Notes: generated by a model from the letters alone, not told the origin. 64,000 bases of DNA from Phreatobacter stygius (GCF_005144885.1 NZ_CP039690.1:3423001-3487000); one strand, 5' to 3'. Numbered from the stretch's first letter, positions 21,329-30,393 are shown. Numbers and translations: made by a program.

Positions 21329-21369
21329 CCAGGCGTTTCTCCGTTCCACTGAAACGGAGAAACGCCTGG
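21329..21369 (-). repeat. 17-bp perfect inverted repeat behind the DUF1127 stop
   Basis: Arms CCAGGCGTTTCTCCGTT and AACGGAGAAACGCCTGG with a 7-base loop, three bases past the stop codon. The stem is longer than a normal terminator stem and has no T-run, so a protective 3' cap or a processing site is more likely than termination. Confidence 0.7.
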
Positions 21370-21371
21370 GA

Positions 21372-21707
21372 TCAATTGCAGGTGGCGACGCGCGGCAGAT
21401 GACTGACGACGTCGGGGACGATCGACGGGCCGGTGACGGCGACTACCTGCGGCCGGCGGCCATGGCCACGTTCGGCGGCACGGGTCGCGACGATCACAGT
21501 CGGATCGCCGAAATATCCGGCTGCCGTGGCGTCTCGAAGATCGCCTCGCGACAAGCCGAGGTCGGCGAGCGTTTTGTCGTCCATCTCGCACAGGGCAGCA
21601 TAGTCCTGTCGCGCCTGACGCCAGGAATTGATCACCTGGACCTGACGACGCGCAACGCCGACCACCGAGAAAAAGGCGGAAGCGAGAGTAGCGGTGATCA
21701 TAGCCAT
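21372..21707 (-). CDS. DUF1127 (YjiS-like) small protein
   Basis: 111 residues. The DUF1127 domain spans about residues 25-70 (INSWRQARQDYAALCEMDDKTLADLGLSRGDL). The N-terminus is hydrophobic and the C-terminus is a longer basic/valine-rich tail than usual. AAGGAG eight bases upstream fixes the ATG at 21707. DUF1127 proteins are arginine-rich; some are linked to RNA turnover or phosphate/carbon metabolism in Agrobacterium, but the function of this one is unknown. It diverges from a LysR-type gene and is followed by strong RNA hairpins. Confidence 0.8.
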   Translation of the reverse strand: MAMITATLASAFFSVVGVARRQVQVINSWRQARQDYAALCEMDDKTLADLGLSRGDLRDATAAGYFGDPTVIVATRAAERGHGRRPQVVAVTGPSIVPDVVSHLPRVATCN

Positions 21708-21857
21708 GAGGTGTCTCCTTTCAGACATCATGCGGACAAGCAGCACCTGACGCTCGTGCCGGGTGGCACGTGCGGCCGGGAATCTCCCGTGCGAATGGAC
21801 GCTTTCCGATGGGCAAACGATCGCACATTGAGATTGATCATTGAAGCGAATGTTTTT

Positions 21858-21879
21858 AATGTCTCTCATCAGAGACGTT
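21858..21879. promoter_or_regulatory. Palindrome between the DUF1127 and LysR-type genes
   Basis: AATGTCTCT-N4-AGAGACGTT: nine-base arms with one mismatch, ending 24 bases before the LysR-type start. LysR proteins bind interrupted palindromes next to their own promoter, so this is a good candidate operator for the divergent pair. Confidence 0.5.
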
Positions 21880-21902
21880 GATGCGAACCTTTTGGGCACC
21901 CC

Positions 21903-22784
21903 ATGGCCATTCTTCTCGACATCGATCAATTGCGAACCTTCATGGCGATTGCCGATACCGGCAGCTTCACCCGGGCGGCGGACGTGGTGTTCAAGACCCA
22001 GTCGGCCGTGTCCATGCAGATGAAGCGGCTGGAGGAGCGGGTCGGCAAGGCGCTGTTCGAACGCGACGGCCGCGCTTCGCGGCTGACCGAGGATGGCGAG
22101 CGCCTGCTCGACTACGCCCGGCGCATTGTGAAGCTCAACATGGAGGCGGTTTCGGCCTTTTCCGGCGCCGAACTGACCGGCCGGGTCCGACTCGGCGTGC
22201 CGGACGACTATGCCGACCGCTATTTGCCGGAAATCCTGGCGCGGTTCTCGCGGTCGAACCCGCGGGCCGAAGTGACGGTGGTCTGCGAACCCTCGTCCAT
22301 GCTGGCCGAACGCATTCAGGCCAATGATCTCGACATCGCCATCATCACCCATCGGCCGGAAAAGGGCCCGGCCCTGGTGTTCCGGCGCGAACAGCTGCTC
22401 TGGGTCGCCTCCGCCCGCGCTTCGGTCCATTGCGACGATCCGGTGCCCCTGGCCGTCGGCCGGCCGACCTGCGACTGGCGCCGCGCCGCCACCGAAAGGC
22501 TGGAGAGCGCCGGACGCGCCTATCGCATCCTCTATGCCAGCTGGAACTCGACCGCGGTCGGTGCCGCCGTCATGGCCGGGCTCGCCGTCTCGGTGCTGCC
22601 GGAATCGGCCCTGCGTCCCGGCATGCGTGTGCTGCAGGCCGCGGACGGCTTCCCGGCGCTGCCGAGCGTGCGCATCGCGCTGCTGCGCAACCCCCACGAA
22701 ATGTCGGCGCTCGCCGACGCGCTGGCCGACCACGTGGTGTCCGGCCTCGACAACCTCAGCGAACACGCGCAAGCCGCCGAATAG
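21903..22784 (+). CDS. LysR-family transcriptional regulator
   Basis: 293 residues. The N-terminal helix-turn-helix (IDQLRTFMAIADTGSFTRAAD and QSAVSMQMKRLEERVGKALF) is followed by the effector-binding domain, with GRVRLGVPDDYADRYLPEIL as its first strand and IAIITHRPEKGP later. It diverges from the DUF1127 gene across 195 bp holding a palindrome. In Brucella and Agrobacterium, a LysR regulator (VtlR/LsrB) activates small DUF1127 genes and an sRNA; the similar arrangement here is suggestive, not proof of orthology. Confidence 0.92.
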   Translation: MAILLDIDQLRTFMAIADTGSFTRAADVVFKTQSAVSMQMKRLEERVGKALFERDGRASRLTEDGERLLDYARRIVKLNMEAVSAFSGAELTGRVRLGVPDDYADRYLPEILARFSRSNPRAEVTVVCEPSSMLAERIQANDLDIAIITHRPEKGPALVFRREQLLWVASARASVHCDDPVPLAVGRPTCDWRRAATERLESAGRAYRILYASWNSTAVGAAVMAGLAVSVLPESALRPGMRVLQAADGFPALPSVRIALLRNPHEMSALADALADHVVSGLDNLSEHAQAAE

Positions 22785-22788
22785 TCCG

Positions 22789-23190
22789 ATGGGGCGCCAT
22801 TTCGGCTCATGCCATTGTGGCGCGGTCAGCTTCCGGCTCGATGCCGATATCGTCGAGCTGACGACCTGCGACTGTTCGCTTTGCGCCAAGCGCAATGCCC
22901 TCATGACCAAGGTCCACGAGAGCCAATTGACCATCCTGTCCGGCGCCGACGCGCTGAGGCTCTATGAATGGAATACGCGCCGCGCCAAGCACTATTTCTG
23001 TTCGGTCTGCGGCATCTACACCTTTCACCGCAAGCGCGCCGCGCCCGACCACTACGGGGTCAATATCTTCTGCCTGGATGATTTCGACCCGTCGGCGGTG
23101 CCGGTGCGCGCGACCGAGGGCATCGGCATGACGGTTGTCGATCCGGCCGCCCGCGACCAATGGCCGGGGCCGCGCGACCCGGCGGTGTGA
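22789..23190 (+). CDS. GFA (CENP-V) family zinc protein
   Basis: 133 residues. GSCHCGAVSF, CDCSLCAKRNALM and YFCSVCGIYTFHRKR provide the cysteines of the two zinc sites of the GFA fold, first described in glutathione-dependent formaldehyde-activating enzyme. Most family members have no proven activity. The ATG lies four bases after the LysR-type stop, so it is probably cotranscribed with that regulator. It is convergent with gshA. Confidence 0.88.
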   Translation: MGRHFGSCHCGAVSFRLDADIVELTTCDCSLCAKRNALMTKVHESQLTILSGADALRLYEWNTRRAKHYFCSVCGIYTFHRKRAAPDHYGVNIFCLDDFDPSAVPVRATEGIGMTVVDPAARDQWPGPRDPAV

Positions 23191-23215
23191 CGCGCCGGCA
23201 CGCGGCGCGAGGTGA

Positions 23216-24586
23216 TCAATAGGCCAGTTCGTCGAACACCGGCTCGATCTGGCCCTGCCATGGGCCAAGATATTTCTCGATCAGTGTCTCCGCGGCGGTG
23301 CGGCCGTCGTCAACGATCATCTGGATCGGCTCGAGGTAACGCGTCTCGTCGCAGCCATTGATGTCGAGACGGTCGCGCCGGCGCAGGCCGGCACGCGCCA
23401 GCGTCAGCATCTGGCGCGCCAGTTCCTGCACCGTGATGCCGCGGATCTCGGCCTTGAAACCGAGCTTCGGCACGTCCTCGCGCAGTTTCTGCCGCTCCTC
23501 CGCGGTCCAGTGCTTGACGATGTCCCAGGCCGCATCGAGCGCACCGTCATCATAGAGCAGGCCGACGAACAGGGCAGGCAGCGCGACGATCCGCGACAGC
23601 GGTCCTGAATCGGCGCCGCGCATTTCCAGATAGCGCTTGAGCCGGACCTCGGGGAAGATCGTGCCGAGATGGTTGACCCAGTCGGACAAGACCGCGCGCT
23701 CGCCGGGCAGTGAATTGAGCGTTCCCGCCATCAGGTCGCGAAACGAGGCACCGGCGACATCATGATAGATGTCGCCGCGTTTGACGAAATACATGGGGAC
23801 GTCGAGCGCATAGTCGACGTAACGCTCGAAGCTCATGCCGTCCTCGAAGGCGAAAGGCAGCATCCCCGACCGGTTGTTGTCGGTATCGAGCCAGACTGCC
23901 GAGCGGAACGACAGATAGCCGTTGAGCTTGCCCTCGGTGAACGGCGAATTGGCGAAGATCGCGGTGGCGACCGGCTGCCAGGCGAGCGAGACCCTGAGCT
24001 TCTTGACCATGTCGGCTTCCGAGCCGAAGTCGACATTGGCCTGCACGGTCGAGGTCCGGTACATCATGTCGAGGCCGAGGCTGCCGACCTGCGGCATGTA
24101 GCGCGTCATGATCTGGTAGCGCGATTTCGGCATGACCGGCGTTTCGGCGCGTGACCATTTCGGACTCATGCCGAGCCCGAGAAAGCCGATGCCCATGGGA
24201 TCGGCGATCTCGCGCACCTGGGCGAAATGGGCATGTGCCTCCATCCAGGTCTGGTGCAGCGTCTCGAACGGCGCGCCCGACAATTCGAACTGGCCGCCAG
24301 GTTCCAGCGAGATCGCGCCGCCGCCGGTGACATCGGCGAGCCCGATGATATTGCCGTCGTCGACAATCGGCTCCCAGCCGAGCAATCCTTCCATGCCTTC
24401 GAGGATCTTGGCGATGCCACGTGGGCCGCCATAGGGCACGGGCTGATGATCGGCGCGGTAGAAGCCGAATTTCTCGTGCTCCGTCCCGACCCGGAAGCGG
24501 TCTTTCGGTTTCACGCCCTTTTCGATCCATGCGACCAGTTCGTCGCGAGATTCGATCGGCGTGAGGTCGACGGTATCACGAGCCAT
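23216..24586 (-). CDS. gshA: Glutamate-cysteine ligase (plant/alphaproteobacterial type)
   Basis: 456 residues. RVGTEHEKFGF near the N-terminus, YGGPRGIAKILEGMEG, ISLEPGGQFELSGAP and MYRTSTVQANVDFGSEADM are the conserved ATP- and substrate-binding blocks of this GCL class, which is distinct from the enterobacterial enzyme. It makes gamma-glutamylcysteine, the first step of glutathione synthesis. The ATG at 24586 is chosen because AGGA lies nine bases upstream, a better spacing than for the ATG at 24592. A glutathione link to the GFA neighbour is possible but not shown. Confidence 0.94.
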   Translation of the reverse strand: MARDTVDLTPIESRDELVAWIEKGVKPKDRFRVGTEHEKFGFYRADHQPVPYGGPRGIAKILEGMEGLLGWEPIVDDGNIIGLADVTGGGAISLEPGGQFELSGAPFETLHQTWMEAHAHFAQVREIADPMGIGFLGLGMSPKWSRAETPVMPKSRYQIMTRYMPQVGSLGLDMMYRTSTVQANVDFGSEADMVKKLRVSLAWQPVATAIFANSPFTEGKLNGYLSFRSAVWLDTDNNRSGMLPFAFEDGMSFERYVDYALDVPMYFVKRGDIYHDVAGASFRDLMAGTLNSLPGERAVLSDWVNHLGTIFPEVRLKRYLEMRGADSGPLSRIVALPALFVGLLYDDGALDAAWDIVKHWTAEERQKLREDVPKLGFKAEIRGITVQELARQMLTLARAGLRRRDRLDINGCDETRYLEPIQMIVDDGRTAAETLIEKYLGPWQGQIEPVFDELAY

Positions 24587-24911
24587 CGGCATGTCCTGAG
24601 CGGGAGGCGGTTACGGGCCGGGCAACAAACCACGACGCCGCGGAGGCGGGATAGTCCGGGGAGATAACGATGACGCGACCATTTCGAAAGGGGAGACGGT
24701 CATAGTGCTGCCATCCGGCAAACACAATGCAGCCCTGACCAGGCGGCTGCATGGCCGCTCCCCGCTGCGTCCTGCCCCAGCCTCTCAGGCTCAGCCGTCG
24801 CGGCAGCCAAGTCATATTGCCGGAGCCAAGTCATCTTGCCGGGCGGTCGGGCATGATATGGCGGCCATGATATCGTCAGGCTCGCGATTCGACCGGAGGC
24901 CAGTCTCGCCA
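24587..24911. other. Intergenic region between gshA and a secreted-protein gene
   Basis: No gene is supported. It holds the divergent promoters and, at its 3' end, a 19-bp tandem duplication. I looked for SRP RNA and 6S RNA signatures here and found none. Confidence 0.35.
24806..24843. repeat. 19-bp direct tandem duplication
   Basis: Two adjacent copies of GCCAAGTCAT(A/C)TTGCCGG(A/G), 17 of 19 bases identical, about 70 bases before the secreted-protein start. It could be a doubled operator or a chance slippage duplication. Confidence 0.6.
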
Positions 24912-25598
24912 ATGCATCCGACCGCCCTGAAACGCTGTGCGCTCGCCGCCGGCCTCCTCGCGTGGCCGCTCGCCGCTGAAGCGCAGACCCCGCCCTCGAC
25001 CGGGGCGACGCCGGCGCCCGTGCAGCAGGCGGTGCCGCCGGTCCAGCAGGCGCCCGACACCGTGCTGCCGGCGCCGGTTGGCCCGGCTGCGGTCGACATC
25101 TCCGCCGCCATCAAGCGGGCCCAGGAGGCGGCCAGCGCCGGCCGTTCGACCGAGGCGCTCGATGCCCTCGACGAGGCCGCGGTGACGATCTGGGAACGCA
25201 TGCCGCTGACCGTGCGCCGGGCGACCCTGGTCGCCGAGGAGCCGCAGGGTTATGGCGTGTTCAACCCGCGCGATTCATCGAGTTTCGACGCCGGCCAGCC
25301 CTTGCTCGTCTATGTCGAGCTCAACGGCCAGGGCTGGCGCCGCTCCGGCGATCTGTTCCGCACCGACCTGGTGCTCGACTTCGAGCTGCGCACCAAGGAC
25401 GGCCAGGCGCTGGTCGCCCAGCAGGCCTTCAACACGATCGCCACCGCCAGCCGGCGGCGCAATCGCGAATTCTTCGTCTATGTCACCTATTCCTTCTCGG
25501 GCGTCGAGCCTGGCGACTATGTCGTGCGCACCACGGTGCGTGACCGCGCCGGCAGCAAGCAGACCTCGTTCGACCTGTCTTTTACCGTCAAGCCATAG
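24912..25598 (+). CDS. Secreted protein of unknown function
   Basis: 228 residues. A signal peptide (MHPTALKRCALAAGLLAWPLAAEAQ) and a Pro/Gln/Ala-rich linker (residues about 26-65) precede a helix (ISAAIKRAQEAASAGRSTEALDALDEA) and a beta-rich C-terminal half with alternating strands (LLVYVELNGQGW, DLVLDFELRTKDG, FFVYVTYSFSG, DYVVRTTVRDRAG). The C-terminal part looks like a single immunoglobulin-like sandwich. I do not recognise a named family. The start was chosen for the signal peptide; the same frame continues upstream to 24705 without plausible coding features. Confidence 0.75.
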   Translation: MHPTALKRCALAAGLLAWPLAAEAQTPPSTGATPAPVQQAVPPVQQAPDTVLPAPVGPAAVDISAAIKRAQEAASAGRSTEALDALDEAAVTIWERMPLTVRRATLVAEEPQGYGVFNPRDSSSFDAGQPLLVYVELNGQGWRRSGDLFRTDLVLDFELRTKDGQALVAQQAFNTIATASRRRNREFFVYVTYSFSGVEPGDYVVRTTVRDRAGSKQTSFDLSFTVKP

Positions 25599-25707
25599 CC
25601 CGTGCGAGACATCCGGGTCAGCTGGCCGCCGATCCGGCCTGCGGTCGACATCGAACCGAGGGTGCGCTAGCAAGCGGGCCTGAAGTTTCGCGCCAAAAGG
25701 CCGCCTC

Positions 25708-27195
25708 ATGTCCGAGAATCCGAAAAAGAAAGCCGGCCCCCTGGCCCGCCTGCCGCGCGGCTTCGCCGATCGCGGGCCGGCCGAGATCGCCGCCACCAAT
25801 GCCATGCTCGAGACCATCCGCAAGGTCTACGAGCTCTATGGTTTCGAGGCGGTGGAGACCCCGGCCTTCGAATTCACCGATGCGCTCGGCAAGTTCCTGC
25901 CAGACCAGGACCGGCCGAACGAGGGCGTCTTCTCGCTGCAGGACGACGACGAGCAGTGGCTGTCCCTGCGTTACGACCTGACCGCGCCGCTGGCGCGCTA
26001 CGTCGCCGAGAATTTCGACGCCCTGGCGAAACCTTATCGCAGCTATCGCGCGGGCTATGTCTTCCGCAACGAGAAGCCCGGCCCCGGCCGGTTCCGCCAG
26101 TTCATGCAGTTCGATGCCGACACCGTGGGCTCGGCGACGCCGGCAGCCGATGCCGAAATCTGCATGATGGCTGCCGATACCATGGAAGCGCTCGGCATCC
26201 AGCGCGGCGACTATGTCGTCAGGATCAACAACCGCAAGGTTCTCGACGGCGTGCTGGAGGCGATCGGCCTCGGCGGCGACGACAATGCCGGCAAGCGGCT
26301 GACTGTGCTCAGGGCAATCGACAAGCTGGACAAGTTCGGCCCCGAGGGGGTCGGGCTGCTGCTGGGGCCCGGGCGCAAGGACGAAAGCGGCGATTTCACC
26401 AAGGGCGCCGGGCTGGACGAGCCGGCGATCAGCCGCGTGCTGGCTTTCACCGCGGCCAAGGGGGCTGACGCTCAGACCACGCTGGCCAATCTCGATCGGG
26501 TTGTCGACGGCTTCGAACGCGCTGCGGCCGGGGTTGGCGAATTGCGCACCATGGCCGGCTTGTTCGCCGCCGGCGGTTACGGCGAGGACCGCATCGTCAT
26601 CGACCCCTCGGTCGTGCGTGGCCTCGAATATTACACGGGGCCCGTCTACGAGGTCGAACTGACCTTCCCGGTCACCAATGACGAAGGCCAGGTGGTGCGT
26701 TTCGGTTCGGTCGCCGGCGGCGGCCGTTATGACGGCCTGATCGCCCGCTTTCGCGGCGAAGAGGTGCCGGCCGCAGGCTTCTCGATCGGCGTCTCCAGGC
26801 TCGCCGCCGCCTTGAAATCGCTTGGCAAGCTCGACGCCGCCGCCATCCCCGGCCCGATCGTCGTGCTGGTCATGGACAAGGACCGGGTCGCCGACTACCA
26901 GGCCATGGTCACCGAACTGCGCCGCGCCGGCATTCGGGCCGAGATCTATCTCGGCTCGTCCGGCATGAAGGCGCAGATGAAATATGCCGACCGGCGCGGC
27001 GCGCCGGCGGTGATCATCCAAGGCTCGAACGAACTCGCCGCCGGCGAGGTGATGATCAAGGATCTGGTCGCCGGCGCGGAAGCGGCCAAGTCGATCACCG
27101 ACAATGCCGAATGGCGGGCGGCGCGGCCGGCGCAGTTCGCCGCCCCGCGCGCCGGACTGGTGCAGGCGATCCAGGACCTCCTGAGCAAGAGCTGA
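25708..27195 (+). CDS. hisS: Histidyl-tRNA synthetase
   Basis: 495 residues, class II synthetase. Motif 2 is [23 protein letters not shown], the histidine-binding block is [12 protein letters not shown], motif 3 is in [12 protein letters not shown], and a C-terminal anticodon-binding domain begins near residue 390. These motif variants, in particular the KPGPGRF and GLEYYTG forms, are those of the alphaproteobacterial enzyme that charges tRNA-His lacking the extra G at position -1. It charges tRNA-His in the cytosol. The lepB copy follows 64 bp later on the same strand. Confidence 0.95.
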   Translation: MSENPKKKAGPLARLPRGFADRGPAEIAATNAMLETIRKVYELYGFEAVETPAFEFTDALGKFLPDQDRPNEGVFSLQDDDEQWLSLRYDLTAPLARYVAENFDALAKPYRSYRAGYVFRNEKPGPGRFRQFMQFDADTVGSATPAADAEICMMAADTMEALGIQRGDYVVRINNRKVLDGVLEAIGLGGDDNAGKRLTVLRAIDKLDKFGPEGVGLLLGPGRKDESGDFTKGAGLDEPAISRVLAFTAAKGADAQTTLANLDRVVDGFERAAAGVGELRTMAGLFAAGGYGEDRIVIDPSVVRGLEYYTGPVYEVELTFPVTNDEGQVVRFGSVAGGGRYDGLIARFRGEEVPAAGFSIGVSRLAAALKSLGKLDAAAIPGPIVVLVMDKDRVADYQAMVTELRRAGIRAEIYLGSSGMKAQMKYADRRGAPAVIIQGSNELAAGEVMIKDLVAGAEAAKSITDNAEWRAARPAQFAAPRAGLVQAIQDLLSKS

Positions 27196-27259
27196 AGACC
27201 GCCCCATCCTGGCCGCATTCGACAAGGATGGTCCGGCCGCATCGTTCGGACCCCTTTTC

Positions 27260-27979
27260 ATGTCGAAGATTCGCGACCTCGCCAACACCATCATCGGCGC
27301 GCTGGCCATCGTGGTGGTGCTGCGCTCCTTTGCTTTTGCCACCTATCATATCCCGAGCGAAAGCATGGTGCCGACGCTCGAGGTTGGCGACCGCGTCGCG
27401 GCGGTCAAATTCCCCTATGGCTACAGCCGTTTCTCCCTGGTCGGCGGCGACTACCTGCCGCGCTTCCCCGGTGAGACCGGCCGCATTCCGGCGGCCATGC
27501 CGGCGCGCGGCAATGTCGCGGTGTTCCGCCACCCGGTCTCGGGCGAGGACTTCATCAAGCGGGTGGTCGGCCTGCCGGGCGACCGGGTGGCGATCCGCGA
27601 GGGCCGCGTCTGGCTGAACGGTGCCGCGGTGCCGCTCGCCGAATCCGGCCATTGGACCTATCGCGACCCGTCCGGTGCGATCGTCGCCGTCACCGCTTAT
27701 CGGGAGACCCTTCCCGGCGCCGAGCCACACACCATCCTGCTGCGCGACCGGCGCAGCCCGATGAGCGACATGGCCGAGGCGATCGTTCCCGAAGGCCGGC
27801 TGTTCATGCTTGGCGACAACCGGGACAATTCCTCCGACAGCCGGTTCTCGTCGATGGGCTTCGTGCCGGTCGAGAACCTGATCGGCCGCGCCGACGCGAT
27901 CCTCTATTCATTCGCCAGTTGCGCCGGTGAGGCCGGCCTGCGCTGCGCGCCGCGTCGCATGCTCGAGCGCGTCGAATAA
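27260..27979 (+). CDS. lepB: Signal peptidase I
   Basis: 239 residues. One N-terminal membrane helix (ANTIIGALAIVVVLRSFAF) precedes the catalytic domain with Ser35 in PSESMVPTL and the general-base Lys100 in DFIKRVVGLPGD; the box LGDNRDNSSDSR follows. It cleaves Sec and Tat signal peptides on the periplasmic face. Alphaproteobacterial genomes often carry a main lepB beside rnc/acpS, so this copy beside hisS may be a second one; that is inference. Confidence 0.93.
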   Translation: MSKIRDLANTIIGALAIVVVLRSFAFATYHIPSESMVPTLEVGDRVAAVKFPYGYSRFSLVGGDYLPRFPGETGRIPAAMPARGNVAVFRHPVSGEDFIKRVVGLPGDRVAIREGRVWLNGAAVPLAESGHWTYRDPSGAIVAVTAYRETLPGAEPHTILLRDRRSPMSDMAEAIVPEGRLFMLGDNRDNSSDSRFSSMGFVPVENLIGRADAILYSFASCAGEAGLRCAPRRMLERVE

Positions 27980-28001
27980 GGCCCGGGGGATCGCTCGCCC
28001 G

Positions 28002-28625
28002 TTACTCGTCGCGCCGGCTGCCATATTGCGGCAAGGACAGGCCATGGGTGATCGCCAGCGCCCGCGCGACGAAGGCGACCGCAAAGCCGAACAGCGCGGG
28101 AAGCGGCGAGGGGACGACCGACGAGGTCAGGGCGAAGACGATCGCGCCGGCCAGCGCCGCGGTCACATAGATGTCGCGCTTGAGCACCAGGGGCACGTCG
28201 CCGGCCATGACGTCTCTGATGATGCCGCCGAAGGTCGCGGTGACGACGCCGAGCAGGATCGCCGAGATCGCCGGGGCGCCGGCCGCGAAACCCCTGGCCG
28301 TGCCGCTGACGGCAAATAGCGCAAGTCCGACCGCGTCGGCCCAGAGCAGGATCCGCGCGCGACTTTCCTTCTCGAACTGATGCGCCGTGAAAAAGGCGAC
28401 GATCGAGACGACGGCGCAGATGATGACCACCGTCGGATCGAAGATCCAGGCCAGTGGCGTCGCCCCGATCAGGAGATCGCGCAGCGTGCCGCCGCCGATC
28501 CCCGTCACGGTGCCGAGCATGATGAAGCCGAAAGGGTCCATCGACTTGCGCGCCGCGACCATCGCTCCGGTGAGGGCGAAGACGCCCACGCCGATCAGCT
28601 CGATGGCCGGCTGGACCCCGGTCAC
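28002..28625 (-). CDS. TRIC-family (UPF0126/YicG) membrane protein
   Basis: 207 residues with about seven helices in two repeats. IELIGVGVFALTGAMVAARKSMDPFGFIML and ADAVGLALFAVSGTARG head the two repeats, each followed by a Gly-rich GGG(T/I)(L/I)RD segment, the signature of trimeric intracellular cation channel-like proteins. The bacterial members form monovalent cation channels in vitro. The GTG at 28625 is the first start after the grpE stop (4 bp away) and gives the usual family length. It is probably translated from the grpE mRNA; it is convergent with lepB. Confidence 0.87.
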   Translation of the reverse strand: MTGVQPAIELIGVGVFALTGAMVAARKSMDPFGFIMLGTVTGIGGGTLRDLLIGATPLAWIFDPTVVIICAVVSIVAFFTAHQFEKESRARILLWADAVGLALFAVSGTARGFAAGAPAISAILLGVVTATFGGIIRDVMAGDVPLVLKRDIYVTAALAGAIVFALTSSVVPSPLPALFGFAVAFVARALAITHGLSLPQYGSRRDE

Positions 28626-28629
28626 TCCC

Positions 28630-29274
28630 TCATGCGCCTTCGGAGGACGCCGCGGCCGGAGCCGTCTTCGGCCCACCCTTGGAGACGCCGACCAGGGCCG
28701 GGCGCAGCACCCGCTCGCCGATGACGTAGCCGGCCTGGACCGTTTGCACCACCGTGCCATTGGGCACGTCCGGATTGGGCAGTTCGAACATGGCCTGATG
28801 CAGGTTGGGGTCGAATTTCTGGCCGTCCGGCTCGATCTTCTTGACGCCGTGCTTCTCCAGCGTCTTGAGCAGTTCGCGCTCGGTCAGGCTGATGCCGTCG
28901 ACGAAGGCCTTCAGCGGTCCGTCTTCGGCCTGGGCCTCGGCAGGCGCGCTGTCGAAGGCGCGGCGGATATTGTCGGCGACGCTCAGCATGTCGCGGGCAA
29001 ACGAGGCGACGCCATAGACCTTGGCGTCGGCCACTTCGCGCTCGGTGCGCTTCCTGAGATTTTCCATCTCGGCCAGCGTGCGCAACAGCCGGTCCTTCAT
29101 GTCACGGGCCTCGGCGCGCGCGGCGGCAAGCTCCGCCTCGCGCGGATCGCCGGTGTCGCCCTCGGCCTCCTCGTGCTTGGGCACGTCCAGGGCCGGATCG
29201 GCGCCCGGCGGGTTCTCGTGGGCCGGGGCATCATCGATGGGCGCGAACTCATGCGCTTTATTCGGGTTGTTCAT
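28630..29274 (-). CDS. grpE: Nucleotide exchange factor GrpE
   Basis: 214 residues. A disordered acidic N-terminus is followed by a long coiled coil ([30 protein letters not shown]) and the C-terminal beta domain with [24 protein letters not shown] and [17 protein letters not shown], the GrpE signature. It releases ADP from DnaK in the heat-shock chaperone cycle. The usual partner hrcA is not next to it. The TRIC-family gene follows immediately. Confidence 0.96.
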   Translation of the reverse strand: MNNPNKAHEFAPIDDAPAHENPPGADPALDVPKHEEAEGDTGDPREAELAAARAEARDMKDRLLRTLAEMENLRKRTEREVADAKVYGVASFARDMLSVADNIRRAFDSAPAEAQAEDGPLKAFVDGISLTERELLKTLEKHGVKKIEPDGQKFDPNLHQAMFELPNPDVPNGTVVQTVQAGYVIGERVLRPALVGVSKGGPKTAPAAASSEGA

Positions 29275-29367
29275 GGCAACTCGCTGACTACGGACAAAGG
29301 GGTTGGGCCCGATATCGAGCCTTGCGCGCCGGAAATCAAGGTTGGCGACGCGCGGGGCAGGGACCGA

Positions 29368-30393
29368 TCATGGCTGGTGAAGGCGCTGTAGCAGGTCTGG
29401 GCCGGAATAACGCCGCGATCCGCCGGGATGTTTCACCAGATCTGCCATCGCGGCATTTTTCGGTGCGGTCAGGCCATGCGCCGTCGCCAGGCGGACGATC
29501 GCACCGCAGAGATCGTCGATTTCGGTCGTCCGCCCGGCGTGGATGTCGTCCCACATCGACGAGCGGGCTGACGAATCGATCTTCAGCATGCTGGCGGCGA
29601 TGCGCGAAAAAGCCCAGGTCGGCAGGCGCAGGATGGTCGGGATGAGGCGCGGCGGGGCCGCGCCGACCTTGGCGGGCCTGATGCCGGCCTTGCGCATCAC
29701 GTCAAGCGCCTCGTCCTGGAGTGCCGCCAGCACGCGCCGGTAGCCGGCATCCAGCAACTCCTCGCGCAGTGGCAGTCCAGCCAGCGCATTCACCGGATTA
29801 TTGAGGTTCAACAGGAGCTTGCCCCATTGTACCGCGGCCATGTCGGCGGCCAGTTTGAGCGGCAGCCCGGCCCGTGCGAACGCGGCCTCGACGGACCGGC
29901 ATGCGACATGGTCTTCGGCATATAACTGGCCCGACGTCGCCCGATGGGCGGTCAGCCGGCCGTCGCTGCCCGTCGTCAGCACGACGTTGAACGGCACCAT
30001 TCCGGCGAGCGCCTGGCACCCGGGTGCGGCGCTGCGGATCCGATCGCCGTTGTCGATGCCGTTCTGCAGCGACAGGATCGGCGTGCCCTGAGCAAAGGCT
30101 GCGCCGATCTCGCCGGCGGCCGTGACGGTCGCGCCGCCTTTGGTACACAACAGGACAAAGCTCGGCTGGCCACCCGCCGCGGCCTCCGCGACGGTGTCGA
30201 CCGCGACGAAACATCTTGGTTCGAGCGCGGCGCGAAAGCCGTCGAGGTCGCTGACCACGAGGCCATGGCCTTCCAGCGCATCAGCAATGCGCCGCCGCGC
30301 CACGAACACCACCTGCTCGCCCGCTGCCGCCAACCGGCCGCCGACATGGCAGCCGATGGCGCCGGCGCCGACAATGACGAACCGGGTTGCCAT
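29368..30393 (-). CDS. Ketopantoate reductase family protein (2-dehydropantoate 2-reductase)
   Basis: 341 residues. FVIVGAGAIGCHVGGRLAAAG is the NADP-binding Rossmann motif; the central NGIDNGDR and the WGKLLLNLNNPVNAL block carry the conserved Asn and Lys region of ApbA/PanE enzymes. The C-terminal helical domain includes SSMWDDIHAGRTTEIDDLCG, the substrate-binding SSMxxD motif. The family reduces 2-dehydropantoate in pantothenate synthesis, but many paralogues act on other 2-keto acids, so the gene name panE is withheld. FolD follows 20 bp downstream. Confidence 0.9.
   Translation of the reverse strand: MATRFVIVGAGAIGCHVGGRLAAAGEQVVFVARRRIADALEGHGLVVSDLDGFRAALEPRCFVAVDTVAEAAAGGQPSFVLLCTKGGATVTAAGEIGAAFAQGTPILSLQNGIDNGDRIRSAAPGCQALAGMVPFNVVLTTGSDGRLTAHRATSGQLYAEDHVACRSVEAAFARAGLPLKLAADMAAVQWGKLLLNLNNPVNALAGLPLREELLDAGYRRVLAALQDEALDVMRKAGIRPAKVGAAPPRLIPTILRLPTWAFSRIAASMLKIDSSARSSMWDDIHAGRTTEIDDLCGAIVRLATAHGLTAPKNAAMADLVKHPGGSRRYSGPDLLQRLHQP

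Larger units (their letters stand above)
21194..21371 (-). ncRNA. Multi-hairpin RNA: 3' UTR or small RNA candidate
   Basis: Between the DUF1127 stop and the terminator, the minus strand can form a 17-bp perfect stem (21329-21369), a 6-bp stem (21279-21304, GCGGAG/CTCCGC), an 8-bp stem (21232-21271, GTCCCGAG/CTCGGGAC) and the terminator stem. No open frame with a ribosome binding site occurs here. I see no separate promoter, so it could be processed from the DUF1127 mRNA or be only a long 3' untranslated region. Confidence 0.4.

Noticed and set aside
21329-21369. End of an insertion sequence (perfect 17-bp inverted repeat)
   Set aside because: The two arms are only 7 bases apart and no transposase is nearby; it is an RNA hairpin, not a pair of element ends.
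24587-24911. SRP (4.5S) RNA or 6S RNA in the gshA upstream gap
   Set aside because: The conserved GGAAGCAGCC-type SRP loop is absent and no long imperfect hairpin typical of 6S RNA is visible.
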